DNA from: an uncultured Pelagibacteraceae bacterium
GTDB lineage: Bacteria > Pseudomonadota > Alphaproteobacteria > Pelagibacterales > Pelagibacteraceae
Direction of reading: 5' to 3'
DNA: 64,000 bases
Assembly (NCBI GenBank): GCA_902600485.1
Contig: CACKJD010000002.1
Coordinates: forward strand, 183,392-247,391
Shown here: positions 39,744 through 48,350 of the stretch, piece by piece
Layout: every line of letters starts with the position of its first letter
Position numbering within the stretch: the stretch's first letter is position 1
Notes under the pieces: generated by a model
The model's input: the letters and a program-made list of their open reading frames with translations, nothing else
Database searches by the model: none
What the model was told of the DNA's origin: nothing
Program-made: the position numbers and the translations under genes

Positions 39744-41148
39744 AAAAAGAAAAAAAACAAAAAAAAAGTCCAACGGAAAATTATCACCAAGCAGAATTAT
39801 TGAAAAAGTCGATTATTCAAAAGTATCACATACTACAAAAGTAGATCAATCAGACAGACACGTTCCATATAACTTAAGACAAAGCGGTCCAACAAAAGTA
39901 GAATTGTTAATGTCAACAAGAGTTAGAAAATCTCCGTACTGGCACTTATCAATGAAGGCAGGATGTTGGAGAGCAACAGTTTATAACAGAATTTATCACC
40001 CACGTGGATATGTAAAACCTGAAAAAGGTGGAGCGATGGTTGAGTATAAGGCTATTAAAAATCACGTTACAATGTGGAATGTTGCTGTTGAGAGACAAAT
40101 TAGAGTTAAAGGTCCTGATGCAGAAAAATTTACTGACTATGTAATTACAAGAGATGCAACTCGAATTTCACCGATGAGAGCTAGATATGTAATTCTTTGT
40201 AATTATAAAGGTGGAGTTCTTAATGATCCAATTTTATTAAGAATTTCACAAGATGAGTTTTGGTTTAGTTTGTCAGACAGTGATATAGGCTTATATCTAC
40301 AAGGAGTAAATGCAGATAAAAGATTTAATGTTGAAATAGATGAAATAGATGCATGTCCTGTGCAAATTCAAGGTCCAAAATCAAAAGCTTTGATGAACGA
40401 CTTAATTGGTAAGCAAGTTGATTTAGATAATATGCCTTATTATGGATTAGCTGAAGCAAAAGTTGGTGGAAGAAGTTGTGTAATTTCTCAATCTGGTTTT
40501 TCTGGTGAAGCGGGTTATGAAATATATTTAAGAAACGCAACACTTTACGCAGAAGATATGTGGAATGCAGTTTTAAAAGCAGGTAAAAAACATAAATTAA
40601 TGGTTATCGCTCCTGCGCATCACAGAAGAATTCAAGCTGGAATTTTATCTTGGGGTCAGGATATGGACAATGAACATAATCCATTTCAATGTAATTTAGG
40701 CTATCAAGTTTCATTATCAGGAAAAGGTGAATGGGCTAAAAAAGGAGATTACATTGGTAAAGAAGCACTAGAAAATATGAAAAAAGAATTATTAAATGGA
40801 CAAAAACCTTACAAACTTCAATTAGTTGGTATGGAACTAGGTGGAAAACCAATTGAAGAATATGCCCCAGATTTTTGGCTAATATCAAAAGATGGAAAAA
40901 ATCCAATCGGTTTTGTTACATCTCCTTGGTATCATCCAGAAAAAGGTACAAATATTGCAATGGGTTATGTTCCATTTGATGGAACGATTAACAAAAATGG
41001 ATTTCCTAAAGGTAATGTGGGTGATAAATTTAAAGTTCACTTACCTAAAAAATATTGTGAAAAAGGAAGTAATCCTGTTGATGCAGTTGTTGTGGATATT
41101 CCTTTTACAGAGTCTTATAATCCAAACACTAGGGAAGTTGCGAAGTAG
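39736..41148 (+). CDS. GcvT-like folate-dependent methyl/aminomethyltransferase (DmdA/LigM superfamily)
   Basis: 470 aa; VERQIRVKGPDAEKFTDYVITRDATRISPMRARYVILCNYKGGVLNDPILLRI, SGFSGEAGYEIYL, GxIGKEAL; carries an unusual basic ~100-aa N-terminal extension. Confidence 0.82.
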   Translation: MPKKRKKTKKKSNGKLSPSRIIEKVDYSKVSHTTKVDQSDRHVPYNLRQSGPTKVELLMSTRVRKSPYWHLSMKAGCWRATVYNRIYHPRGYVKPEKGGAMVEYKAIKNHVTMWNVAVERQIRVKGPDAEKFTDYVITRDATRISPMRARYVILCNYKGGVLNDPILLRISQDEFWFSLSDSDIGLYLQGVNADKRFNVEIDEIDACPVQIQGPKSKALMNDLIGKQVDLDNMPYYGLAEAKVGGRSCVISQSGFSGEAGYEIYLRNATLYAEDMWNAVLKAGKKHKLMVIAPAHHRRIQAGILSWGQDMDNEHNPFQCNLGYQVSLSGKGEWAKKGDYIGKEALENMKKELLNGQKPYKLQLVGMELGGKPIEEYAPDFWLISKDGKNPIGFVTSPWYHPEKGTNIAMGYVPFDGTINKNGFPKGNVGDKFKVHLPKKYCEKGSNPVDAVVVDIPFTESYNPNTREVAK

Positions 41149-41173
41149 ATTTTTATAATTTATCTGTTTTTAT

Positions 41174-41275
41174 ATGACAAAAATTGTCATAATAATCGCA
41201 AGTATCATTATTGCTATTATTTTGTTAATATTTCCTTTAATAGTTTCATTAATTGAAAAAAAAAATAAAAAGTAA
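41174..41275 (+). CDS. 33-aa single-TM microprotein
   Basis: Not in ORF track. MTKIVIIIASIIIAIILLIFPLIVSLIEKKNKK; TAA overlaps ATG of the Yip1-like gene by one base (TAATG). Confidence 0.55.
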   Translation: MTKIVIIIASIIIAIILLIFPLIVSLIEKKNKK

Positions 41276-41820
41276 TGTTTGCACAATTTTTAAGCATCGT
41301 ATTTAGATCAATTAAGCTCGATAAAAATCTTTATAGAGAAAGTAAGAGTTTTGGTGAGGCAGCAATATATTTTTCGGCTCTTGTTATGGTTTTAGATGGG
41401 GTAGCTGGAGCTATTGCAGCAAATACATTTTACAAAACATCGATCGGTTTATCCGCGATTACTGCTATTTTTACCTGGTTCGTTTGGGCAATATTTATAT
41501 TTGTAATTGGAGTAAAACTATTTCCAGACAAAGATACTAAGGTTCCATTTAAAAAAATACTTATAGCGGTAGGTTTTGCTCATGCCCCTGGCCTATTAAG
41601 ATTTTTCGCTATTACGCCAACTATGGTAATGCCAGTTATATTTCTTACTCAACTATGGATTTTCGCATCCCTTATAATTTCAACAAGAGAGGTGTTACAA
41701 TTAAAATCCAATTTTAAATCTTTTGGAATTATATTTTTGTCATTTTTAATACTAGCTATATTATCAGTGTCTTTTGTTATGAGTAGAATGGATACGTTGC
41801 CAATAAGTAATGTAACTTAA
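41275..41820 (+). CDS. Yip1-domain-type membrane protein
   Basis: 181 aa, 5 TM; VPFKKILIAVGFAHAPGLLRFFAI matches the Yip1 (YIP1_2) pattern. Confidence 0.75.
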   Translation: MFAQFLSIVFRSIKLDKNLYRESKSFGEAAIYFSALVMVLDGVAGAIAANTFYKTSIGLSAITAIFTWFVWAIFIFVIGVKLFPDKDTKVPFKKILIAVGFAHAPGLLRFFAITPTMVMPVIFLTQLWIFASLIISTREVLQLKSNFKSFGIIFLSFLILAILSVSFVMSRMDTLPISNVT

Positions 41821-41978
41821 ATTGGAAATATTGTTTTAGACACTCTACAAGATTTACAAATTTTAAATCCTGTAAATATTAAATTATGGGTAACACTTTC
41901 GTCATTTTTTTTACATTCCTCACATAAATCGTCTAATGACTCTTCAGTATAATCAATGTTTGAGTTTTCTTTAGTCAT
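41817..41978 (-). CDS. 53-aa CxxC/CxxC zinc-ribbon-like microprotein
   Basis: Not in ORF track. MTKENSNIDYTEESLDDLCEECKKNDESVTHNLIFTGFKICKSCRVSKTIFPI; ATG overlaps 3' end of the upstream gene by 8 bp. Confidence 0.65.
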   Translation of the reverse strand: MTKENSNIDYTEESLDDLCEECKKNDESVTHNLIFTGFKICKSCRVSKTIFPI

Positions 41979-42582
41979 TATCTGTCAAACCAGCTCCAGC
42001 AGCAGTATTTTTTAAGCTTTCATTTTCTTTGACGAAAGTTTCTTCAGATATTTTATATAACTCTTCCCAATCTTTTTCATCAAAAGTATTTTCGTTTTTT
42101 AAAAATTCTATTTCTAATATTTCAACTTTGTCTTTTAAATTACTTAAATTACTTTTTAAAAGTATGGACTGATTAAAATTAAGTAAAAAAGTTTCATTCT
42201 CAACTTTAAGGCTTAACCTTTTTCCAATTATTTCTGAAGATCTTGAAATAAATGGTATCAGTAATATTGGATAAGCCATATTGTTAAAAATTATTTTATT
42301 GTATTTTTCCAAAGAATGAATTTGATCCATAAAGTTTATACCTGTGATTAAAGGACAGTAAGGAATTTTGTTTGAAATATTTGTCTCTGTAATCAAGCTA
42401 ATATTCTGGAACTGGCTTCTTTTGATAACTTTAAAGTAGTTATTAAGATTTTTTAAACCTGGTAGTCCGAACATTTCCATCAGTTTTATAGATTTTCCAA
42501 TTTCTTCTGAGATTCCCCATGAAAAACCCATGCCTTTAGAAGCTCTTTTAGATATTGTATCAATTTCGCTTAATGATCTCAT
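41971..42582 (-). CDS. DUF3726-like protein
   Basis: MRSLSEIDTISKRASKGMGFSWGISEEIGKSIKLMEMFGLPGL resembles the DUF3726 N-terminus as remembered; function unknown. Confidence 0.6.
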   Translation of the reverse strand: MRSLSEIDTISKRASKGMGFSWGISEEIGKSIKLMEMFGLPGLKNLNNYFKVIKRSQFQNISLITETNISNKIPYCPLITGINFMDQIHSLEKYNKIIFNNMAYPILLIPFISRSSEIIGKRLSLKVENETFLLNFNQSILLKSNLSNLKDKVEILEIEFLKNENTFDEKDWEELYKISEETFVKENESLKNTAAGAGLTDND

Positions 42583-44243
42583 TAGTTTAAAGAATTATAA
42601 ATCCAATTATCTTTAAAATTATTTAAATCCTCAGGCAAAGGTGCTCCTTGAAACATGCAAATCCTTAACCACTTGTCTGATCTTGGGTCAAATTTACAAG
42701 CGCCAAAGAAAGATAATTTAAGTCTAAGCATGTCAATTGGAATTAATTTATGCCCGATTGTATTATCTTGTATTTCTGAATATGGGAATTTTTCAATAAG
42801 GAAAGCTCTTCTGACAACATGTCTTAAATCATTATTATCTAACAAAAATCTACTTACTGGCAAACTTTGTTTAAAATTAGTAGCTCTAAAATATAATTGA
42901 TTTATATCTCTTGCTATTGCAAGCGGTTGTTCTAATTCAGAACCTTGTTCTTCAAATCTATTTGCAATTCTTGGTTCTTCTTTATTTTGAGAAATAAACC
43001 AAAAATTTTGGTTATTTTCATTTTTTTTAAAATCGATCTTTATTAAATTTCCATAATATTTTTCTAAAATATTTAATAAATCTCTAACAGTTTTATGAGT
43101 TGGGATATTAAAATATTTATCCTCATTTGAGCTCATTGTTGCAATTAGAGGTTCGATTATGTCATCAAAAGGTTCCATTAACATTGAAACTATATATTCA
43201 ATGCCCTCTTCACTTAAGTTTTCCTCAGCCCATAAATAAAATTCATTGAAAAAATAATCCTTTTTTTCAGAATAATTTGTATCTAAGAAATCTATTACTT
43301 TTTTTAAATCATCTTTTAAATTTTGTATCTTTTTTTTTTGATAATCACTATCTGTTTCCCAAGAAAAAATATTCTTTAGAGACTTTTTTAAACAATCTAA
43401 AAAATAGCTATAATCTTTAACATTAATTCTTTTTAATTCTCTAATCTTTTTTAATGCAACTTCCCTCGCAGTTATCCAATTATTTAATAAAGTTGGATGA
43501 TTTATTATAAATGGTGCCATACCTAAACCTGTGGAATTGCCTATGCCCAAACTTCTACATATATTTTTATCCAATTCGACTGCTGACTTAGGGCTCTTTG
43601 ATTTTGCAATATGATTAACTTGATCAAAAGTAAATTGTCTTACAAAATAAACTAACATCATTTCTAATCTAAAAGGACCAACTATTTCTGGCCTATCTTT
43701 AATTCTAAATCTGTCTGCTAAACCAAATTTTCCTGAGCCATATACTGCAGTAGTTCTGTAAAGGTATCCAATTTTGCCTATTGTGCTTTTATCTGGTTGT
43801 TTTCCATTTGATAAACAATCGACTACATAATTAAAAGCTCTTAATGATTTATTGGCTCTTGATAAAGTAAGTTCTTTATAAGTCATTCTACCTATTTCTT
43901 GTTTTGGTACATTTTGTTTTAATCTATCAATATCTTTTTTGGTAGGCACACCATCAAAGAGTGTAAAGCTTGCATCCCATTTAGTAGCAATAACCCTATC
44001 TGATCTTTCATGATCATCAATTTTATTTGAAAAACAAATTAATGAATAATTTCTATTTTTTTTCTTAAAAGAATAGACAGCAACGCCATGTCCATTTTCA
44101 TCTAAATCAAACATGTCTCTTTTATAATCCCAGTCTTTAAATTCTCTTAAGAAAGATCTTAAAAATGATAATTTTGATTGATGGAATGAACCCAATCTTG
44201 AGAGTTTCATAATTTTTTTTGGATCTCTTAATTCAATTTGCAT
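42582..44243 (-). CDS. Conserved-looking 553-aa protein of unknown function
   Basis: Long intact ORF with no family I can assign; sits between the M19 dipeptidase and the DUF3726-like gene with 1-2 bp junctions. Confidence 0.85.
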   Translation of the reverse strand: MQIELRDPKKIMKLSRLGSFHQSKLSFLRSFLREFKDWDYKRDMFDLDENGHGVAVYSFKKKNRNYSLICFSNKIDDHERSDRVIATKWDASFTLFDGVPTKKDIDRLKQNVPKQEIGRMTYKELTLSRANKSLRAFNYVVDCLSNGKQPDKSTIGKIGYLYRTTAVYGSGKFGLADRFRIKDRPEIVGPFRLEMMLVYFVRQFTFDQVNHIAKSKSPKSAVELDKNICRSLGIGNSTGLGMAPFIINHPTLLNNWITAREVALKKIRELKRINVKDYSYFLDCLKKSLKNIFSWETDSDYQKKKIQNLKDDLKKVIDFLDTNYSEKKDYFFNEFYLWAEENLSEEGIEYIVSMLMEPFDDIIEPLIATMSSNEDKYFNIPTHKTVRDLLNILEKYYGNLIKIDFKKNENNQNFWFISQNKEEPRIANRFEEQGSELEQPLAIARDINQLYFRATNFKQSLPVSRFLLDNNDLRHVVRRAFLIEKFPYSEIQDNTIGHKLIPIDMLRLKLSFFGACKFDPRSDKWLRICMFQGAPLPEDLNNFKDNWIYNSLN

Positions 44244-44244
44244 T

Positions 44245-45210
44245 TTATATTTCTTTATAAAAATTAAACCAATTGTTGCCTAATATTGCATTAATATCAT
44301 TGTTATCGAAACCAACTTTTTTAAGTCCATTTTCAATATTATTAAATCCTCTCGCATCTTTAAACCATTCAGGTTGATCAGGAAATCCTTGATTGTTTTT
44401 TGACCCCTCTCCTAAATTTTTTGACTTTGTCCATGTTCCATTTCTCATCCACTCAACAACACTATCAGGCTGATTTAGACAAAGATCTGAGCCAATACCA
44501 ATATTTTTAATCCCCATGACATCGACTAATCTTGCTACCATTTCGCAAAAACTATCTAGTGAACAATTTGTTCCATCTTTTAAATGATGTGGATAAAGTG
44601 ATAGACCTAGCATACCTCCACTTTTTGATAATGTTTTAAGAAGATCATCAGACTTACTTCTTTTAGTTTGATGCCAAAAAGATGGATTAGCGTGAGTAAT
44701 TGCAATAGGTTTTTGGCTTAAGTCAATTGCATCGTAAGTACTTTTTTCTCCTGAGTGAGACATATCAACAACAATTCCTAATCTATTCATTTCTTTAATT
44801 GCTTCTCTTCCAAAATTAGTAACACCTCCATCATTTTTTTCATAACATCCTGAGGCTAATAAAGATTGATTATTATAAGTGAGCTGCATAAATCTGCACC
44901 CATGCTCATAAATCTTTTCAATTAAATTTATATCATCCTCAATTGGCGAACAGTTTTGAAAACCAAAAAAAATTGCTGTTTTATTTTCATTTTTTGCTTT
45001 CTCAATATCTTTGAAGTTTTTACCTAAAAAAATTAAATCTTTGTTTTCCTCAAAATTTTCTTTCCACTCTAAAAGTCTCTTTTTAAATTCATCAAAATCT
45101 TCATGATAAACAACCGTTACATGTACTGCATCTAAATTAGCTTCTCTATTAATCTCAAAAACAGATCTTTCCCATTTGCAGTATTGTAAATTGTCAATTT
45201 TGAAATTCAT
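44245..45210 (-). CDS. Membrane (renal-type) dipeptidase, peptidase family M19
   Basis: DAVHVTVVYHEDF, GIVVDMSHSGEKSTYDAIDLSQKPIAITHANP, IGIGSDL, ILGNNWFNFYKE. Confidence 0.88.
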   Translation of the reverse strand: MNFKIDNLQYCKWERSVFEINREANLDAVHVTVVYHEDFDEFKKRLLEWKENFEENKDLIFLGKNFKDIEKAKNENKTAIFFGFQNCSPIEDDINLIEKIYEHGCRFMQLTYNNQSLLASGCYEKNDGGVTNFGREAIKEMNRLGIVVDMSHSGEKSTYDAIDLSQKPIAITHANPSFWHQTKRSKSDDLLKTLSKSGGMLGLSLYPHHLKDGTNCSLDSFCEMVARLVDVMGIKNIGIGSDLCLNQPDSVVEWMRNGTWTKSKNLGEGSKNNQGFPDQPEWFKDARGFNNIENGLKKVGFDNNDINAILGNNWFNFYKEI

Positions 45211-45257
45211 AACAATAGTTATATATTAGTAGATAATTTTTTGGTATTAAAAGATAA

Positions 45258-45749
45258 ATGAGTAATAAAAAATTAAATAAAGTAGCAATTATAATGGGTA
45301 GTCAATCTGATTACTCTACTATGAAGTATTCAAAACAAGTTCTTCAAAGCTTTGGAATAAAATCTGATGTTAAAATAGTTTCAGCACACAGAACTCCAAA
45401 AAGAATGTTTGAATTTGCAAAAAATGCTGAGAGAAATAACTACTCTGTGATTATTGCTGGAGCCGGTGGTTCAGCACATCTTCCTGGCATGATTGCATCT
45501 TTGACTAGCATTCCAGTTATTGGAGTTCCTATTGAGTCTAAAAAATTAAAAGGTATGGACAGTCTTTTATCAATAGTGCAGATGCCAAAAGGTATCCCAG
45601 TTGGTACAGTTGCAATCGGTAAAGATGGCGCGATAAATGCTGGACTTTATGCTGCATCAATTATTGGACTTCAAAATAAAAAAGTTAAAAATTCATTATT
45701 AAAGTTTAGATTGAAACAATCAAAATCAGTAAAAAAAAAACCTAAATAG
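45258..45749 (+). CDS. purE: N5-carboxyaminoimidazole ribonucleotide mutase
   Basis: VAIIMGSQSDYSTMKYSKQVLQSFGI, VSAHRTPKRMFEFA, IAGAGGSAHLPGMIASLT. Confidence 0.96.
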   Translation: MSNKKLNKVAIIMGSQSDYSTMKYSKQVLQSFGIKSDVKIVSAHRTPKRMFEFAKNAERNNYSVIIAGAGGSAHLPGMIASLTSIPVIGVPIESKKLKGMDSLLSIVQMPKGIPVGTVAIGKDGAINAGLYAASIIGLQNKKVKNSLLKFRLKQSKSVKKKPK

Positions 45750-45750
45750 A

Positions 45751-46800
45751 ATGAGTAAAATTTCTTTAGGTATAATTGGTGGAGGCCAACTTGGATCTTT
45801 GCTTTGCGTGGCAGCAAAAAATATAAAAATAAACACAGTAGTGATTAGCGACGATGAAGACTCGCCAGCCAAACATTTTGCAGATCATTTTATTTATTCT
45901 AAGTATGACAATGAGGAAAATTTGACAAAGTTTACTTCAATGGTAGATAAAATAACCTATGAATTTGAAAATATTCCTTATGATGTGTTGTCAAAATTAA
46001 ACAAAGTTAAAAAAGTAGATCCTAATCCAGAAGTTAACAAAATTGTTCAACACAGATACTCAGAAAAAAATTTTCTAACTAATAAAAATATAAAAACTAC
46101 AGAATTTGAAAGAATCGTTAATGAAAGTGATATAAAAAAAAATAAAAATTTATTACCTGGAATACTAAAAACTTCTACACTTGGGTACGATGGTAAGGGC
46201 CAATATAAATTAAATAATTTGGAAGATTTAGATAATCATAAAATTATCTTTGATAGAGAATTTGTACTAGAAAAATTAGTAAATCTAGAAAAAGAAATTT
46301 CTGTAATAATTACAAGATTTTCTAAAGATAATTACGAAATATATGAACCAATAGAAAACTTACATGAAGAACAAATTTTAAAATATTCAACCATTCCAGC
46401 CCAAATTAATTTGTCTCATTTTAAAAAATCTCAAGAATGGGCTAAACTTATTTCTGAAGAACTTCAGTATGTTGGAACTTTATGTATTGAATTTTTTATA
46501 GATAAAGATCAAAATTTATATGTAAATGAAATTGCACCAAGAGTTCATAATTCAGGTCATTTAACTATAAATGCCTATAATATTAGTCAATTTGAAAATC
46601 ATATCAGGGCTGTTTGTGGATTAGAAAAAATTAAACTAGAAAAAATATGCAATGCAAAAATGATAAATATTATTGGTGATGAAATAAATAATTACAGAAA
46701 TAAAAAATATACTGAAAAAGAATTTTTTTTTGATTATTTAAAAAAACAAATTAAACCTAAAAGGAAAATGGGACACTTAACTATAATTGAAAATAAATGA
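45751..46800 (+). CDS. purK: N5-carboxyaminoimidazole ribonucleotide synthase
   Basis: LGIIGGGQLGSLLCVAAK, TLGYDGKGQYK, EIAPRVHNSGHLTINAYNISQFENHIRAVCG. Confidence 0.95.
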   Translation: MSKISLGIIGGGQLGSLLCVAAKNIKINTVVISDDEDSPAKHFADHFIYSKYDNEENLTKFTSMVDKITYEFENIPYDVLSKLNKVKKVDPNPEVNKIVQHRYSEKNFLTNKNIKTTEFERIVNESDIKKNKNLLPGILKTSTLGYDGKGQYKLNNLEDLDNHKIIFDREFVLEKLVNLEKEISVIITRFSKDNYEIYEPIENLHEEQILKYSTIPAQINLSHFKKSQEWAKLISEELQYVGTLCIEFFIDKDQNLYVNEIAPRVHNSGHLTINAYNISQFENHIRAVCGLEKIKLEKICNAKMINIIGDEINNYRNKKYTEKEFFFDYLKKQIKPKRKMGHLTIIENK

Positions 46801-47837
46801 AAAAATTTTTATTCATTTTATTTTTAATTATCATTACAAACACTATTGCAATGGATAATAAACCTTCACATCATCAGTCTAACGGAACATTTAAAAATCC
46901 TGAGGGCTCGCCAGAACGTTCTGGAAAAGTAAAATGGTCTTGGAGTACGTTTAATAAAGAGAAAAAAAAATTAGATATGACCGTACCAAAAAGCCATGTT
47001 TTAAATAAAAATGAAGTTTTAAAAAATTTAGAACTATATAAAGATAAAGATTACATTGGGTGGATTGGTCATGCTACTTTTTTAATAAAACTTGGAAATA
47101 CAACTATTATTACTGATCCAGTTTTTTCTAAAAATGCGGGACCATTAATATTTGGCCCAAAAAGATATGTTGATCCAGCTTTAAGTTTAAAAGAAATTCC
47201 TAAAGTGGATTTATTTTTACTTACGCATAACCACTATGACCATCAAGATACAGCAACAATCAGAAAGTTTCCTTATAAAGATGCAAATGTTATTGTGCCT
47301 CTTAAGTTGGGAAAGTATTTTACCAAATACAATTATAAAAAAGTTAATGAGCTCGATTGGTTTCAAACAATTCAAGTAAATGATTTAAAAATAACATTGC
47401 TACCAGCTGTTCATTGGTCAAAAAGAAGTTTGACAGATACTAATAAAACACTTTGGGGAAATTTTTTAATAGAATATAAAAATAAAAAAATACTGTTTGC
47501 ATGTGATACGGGGTATGGACAAATATATAAAAAACTTGGTGAAAAATTTGGTCCAGTCGATCTTACGATGATTAATATAGGTGCATACGACTTTAGACCG
47601 ATGTTTGAAAAATCTATTTACCACACAAATCCAGAAGAGGCTTTACAGGTTGCAAAAGATCTTAAAAGCAAAAAAGTAATAGGAACTCATTGGGGTACTT
47701 TTGTGCTTTCTTTAGAACCTATTATGGAACCTCCTGTTCGTTTTAAAAATAATGCAGAAAATTTTGGTTTTCAAAAAAAAGATGCCATTATTTTTAAAAT
47801 TGGAGAAATAAGGCCTCTGCAAGAAATATTAGATTAG
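46797..47837 (+). CDS. MBL-fold metallohydrolase (UlaG/NAPE-PLD-like), secreted
   Basis: Signal peptide; WIGHATFLIKLGNTTIITDPVFS, LLTHNHYDHQD, CDTGYG, GTHWGTF. Confidence 0.9.
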   Translation: MKKFLFILFLIIITNTIAMDNKPSHHQSNGTFKNPEGSPERSGKVKWSWSTFNKEKKKLDMTVPKSHVLNKNEVLKNLELYKDKDYIGWIGHATFLIKLGNTTIITDPVFSKNAGPLIFGPKRYVDPALSLKEIPKVDLFLLTHNHYDHQDTATIRKFPYKDANVIVPLKLGKYFTKYNYKKVNELDWFQTIQVNDLKITLLPAVHWSKRSLTDTNKTLWGNFLIEYKNKKILFACDTGYGQIYKKLGEKFGPVDLTMINIGAYDFRPMFEKSIYHTNPEEALQVAKDLKSKKVIGTHWGTFVLSLEPIMEPPVRFKNNAENFGFQKKDAIIFKIGEIRPLQEILD

Positions 47838-47882
47838 TTTTTATTTGATAAATTAAATTTTCTATATAGATATTCAATTGAT

Positions 47883-48338
47883 ATGAAAACTATTGAAGGT
47901 AATTTTGATAATCCTGAAGTTAATAAACTTTTAAAAAAACACTTTATCGAATTAAGATCCGTTTCACCTGAAGGAAGTACCCACGTACTAGACATTCAGG
48001 GTTTGCAAAACAAGAGTATTAAGTTTTGGAGTATATATGAAAACGATGAGTTAATTGGGTGTGGAGCTTTAAAATTTTTAGATCCTAAGCATGGTGAATT
48101 CAAATCAATTCGTGTTTCAGATTCTTTTAGAAAAAAGGGTTATGGAAATAAAATTATTAAAGTTCTAATTGATAAATCTCGAAAATTAAATATTCAAAAA
48201 ATTAGTGTTGAAACGGGGTCAGGTGAATTTTTTCTACCAGCTCGTAAATTATTTAAAAATTTAGGTTTTACAGAATGTAAACCTTTTAGCCATTACGTTG
48301 ACGACCCAAACTCATGTTACATGTCTCTAAAACTTTAA
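47883..48338 (+). CDS. GNAT-family N-acetyltransferase
   Basis: ELIGCGALKFLDPKHGEFKSIRVSDSFRKKGYGNKIIKVLID, ARKLFKNLGFTEC. Confidence 0.9.
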   Translation: MKTIEGNFDNPEVNKLLKKHFIELRSVSPEGSTHVLDIQGLQNKSIKFWSIYENDELIGCGALKFLDPKHGEFKSIRVSDSFRKKGYGNKIIKVLIDKSRKLNIQKISVETGSGEFFLPARKLFKNLGFTECKPFSHYVDDPNSCYMSLKL

Positions 48339-48350
48339 AAAGTTAATTGA

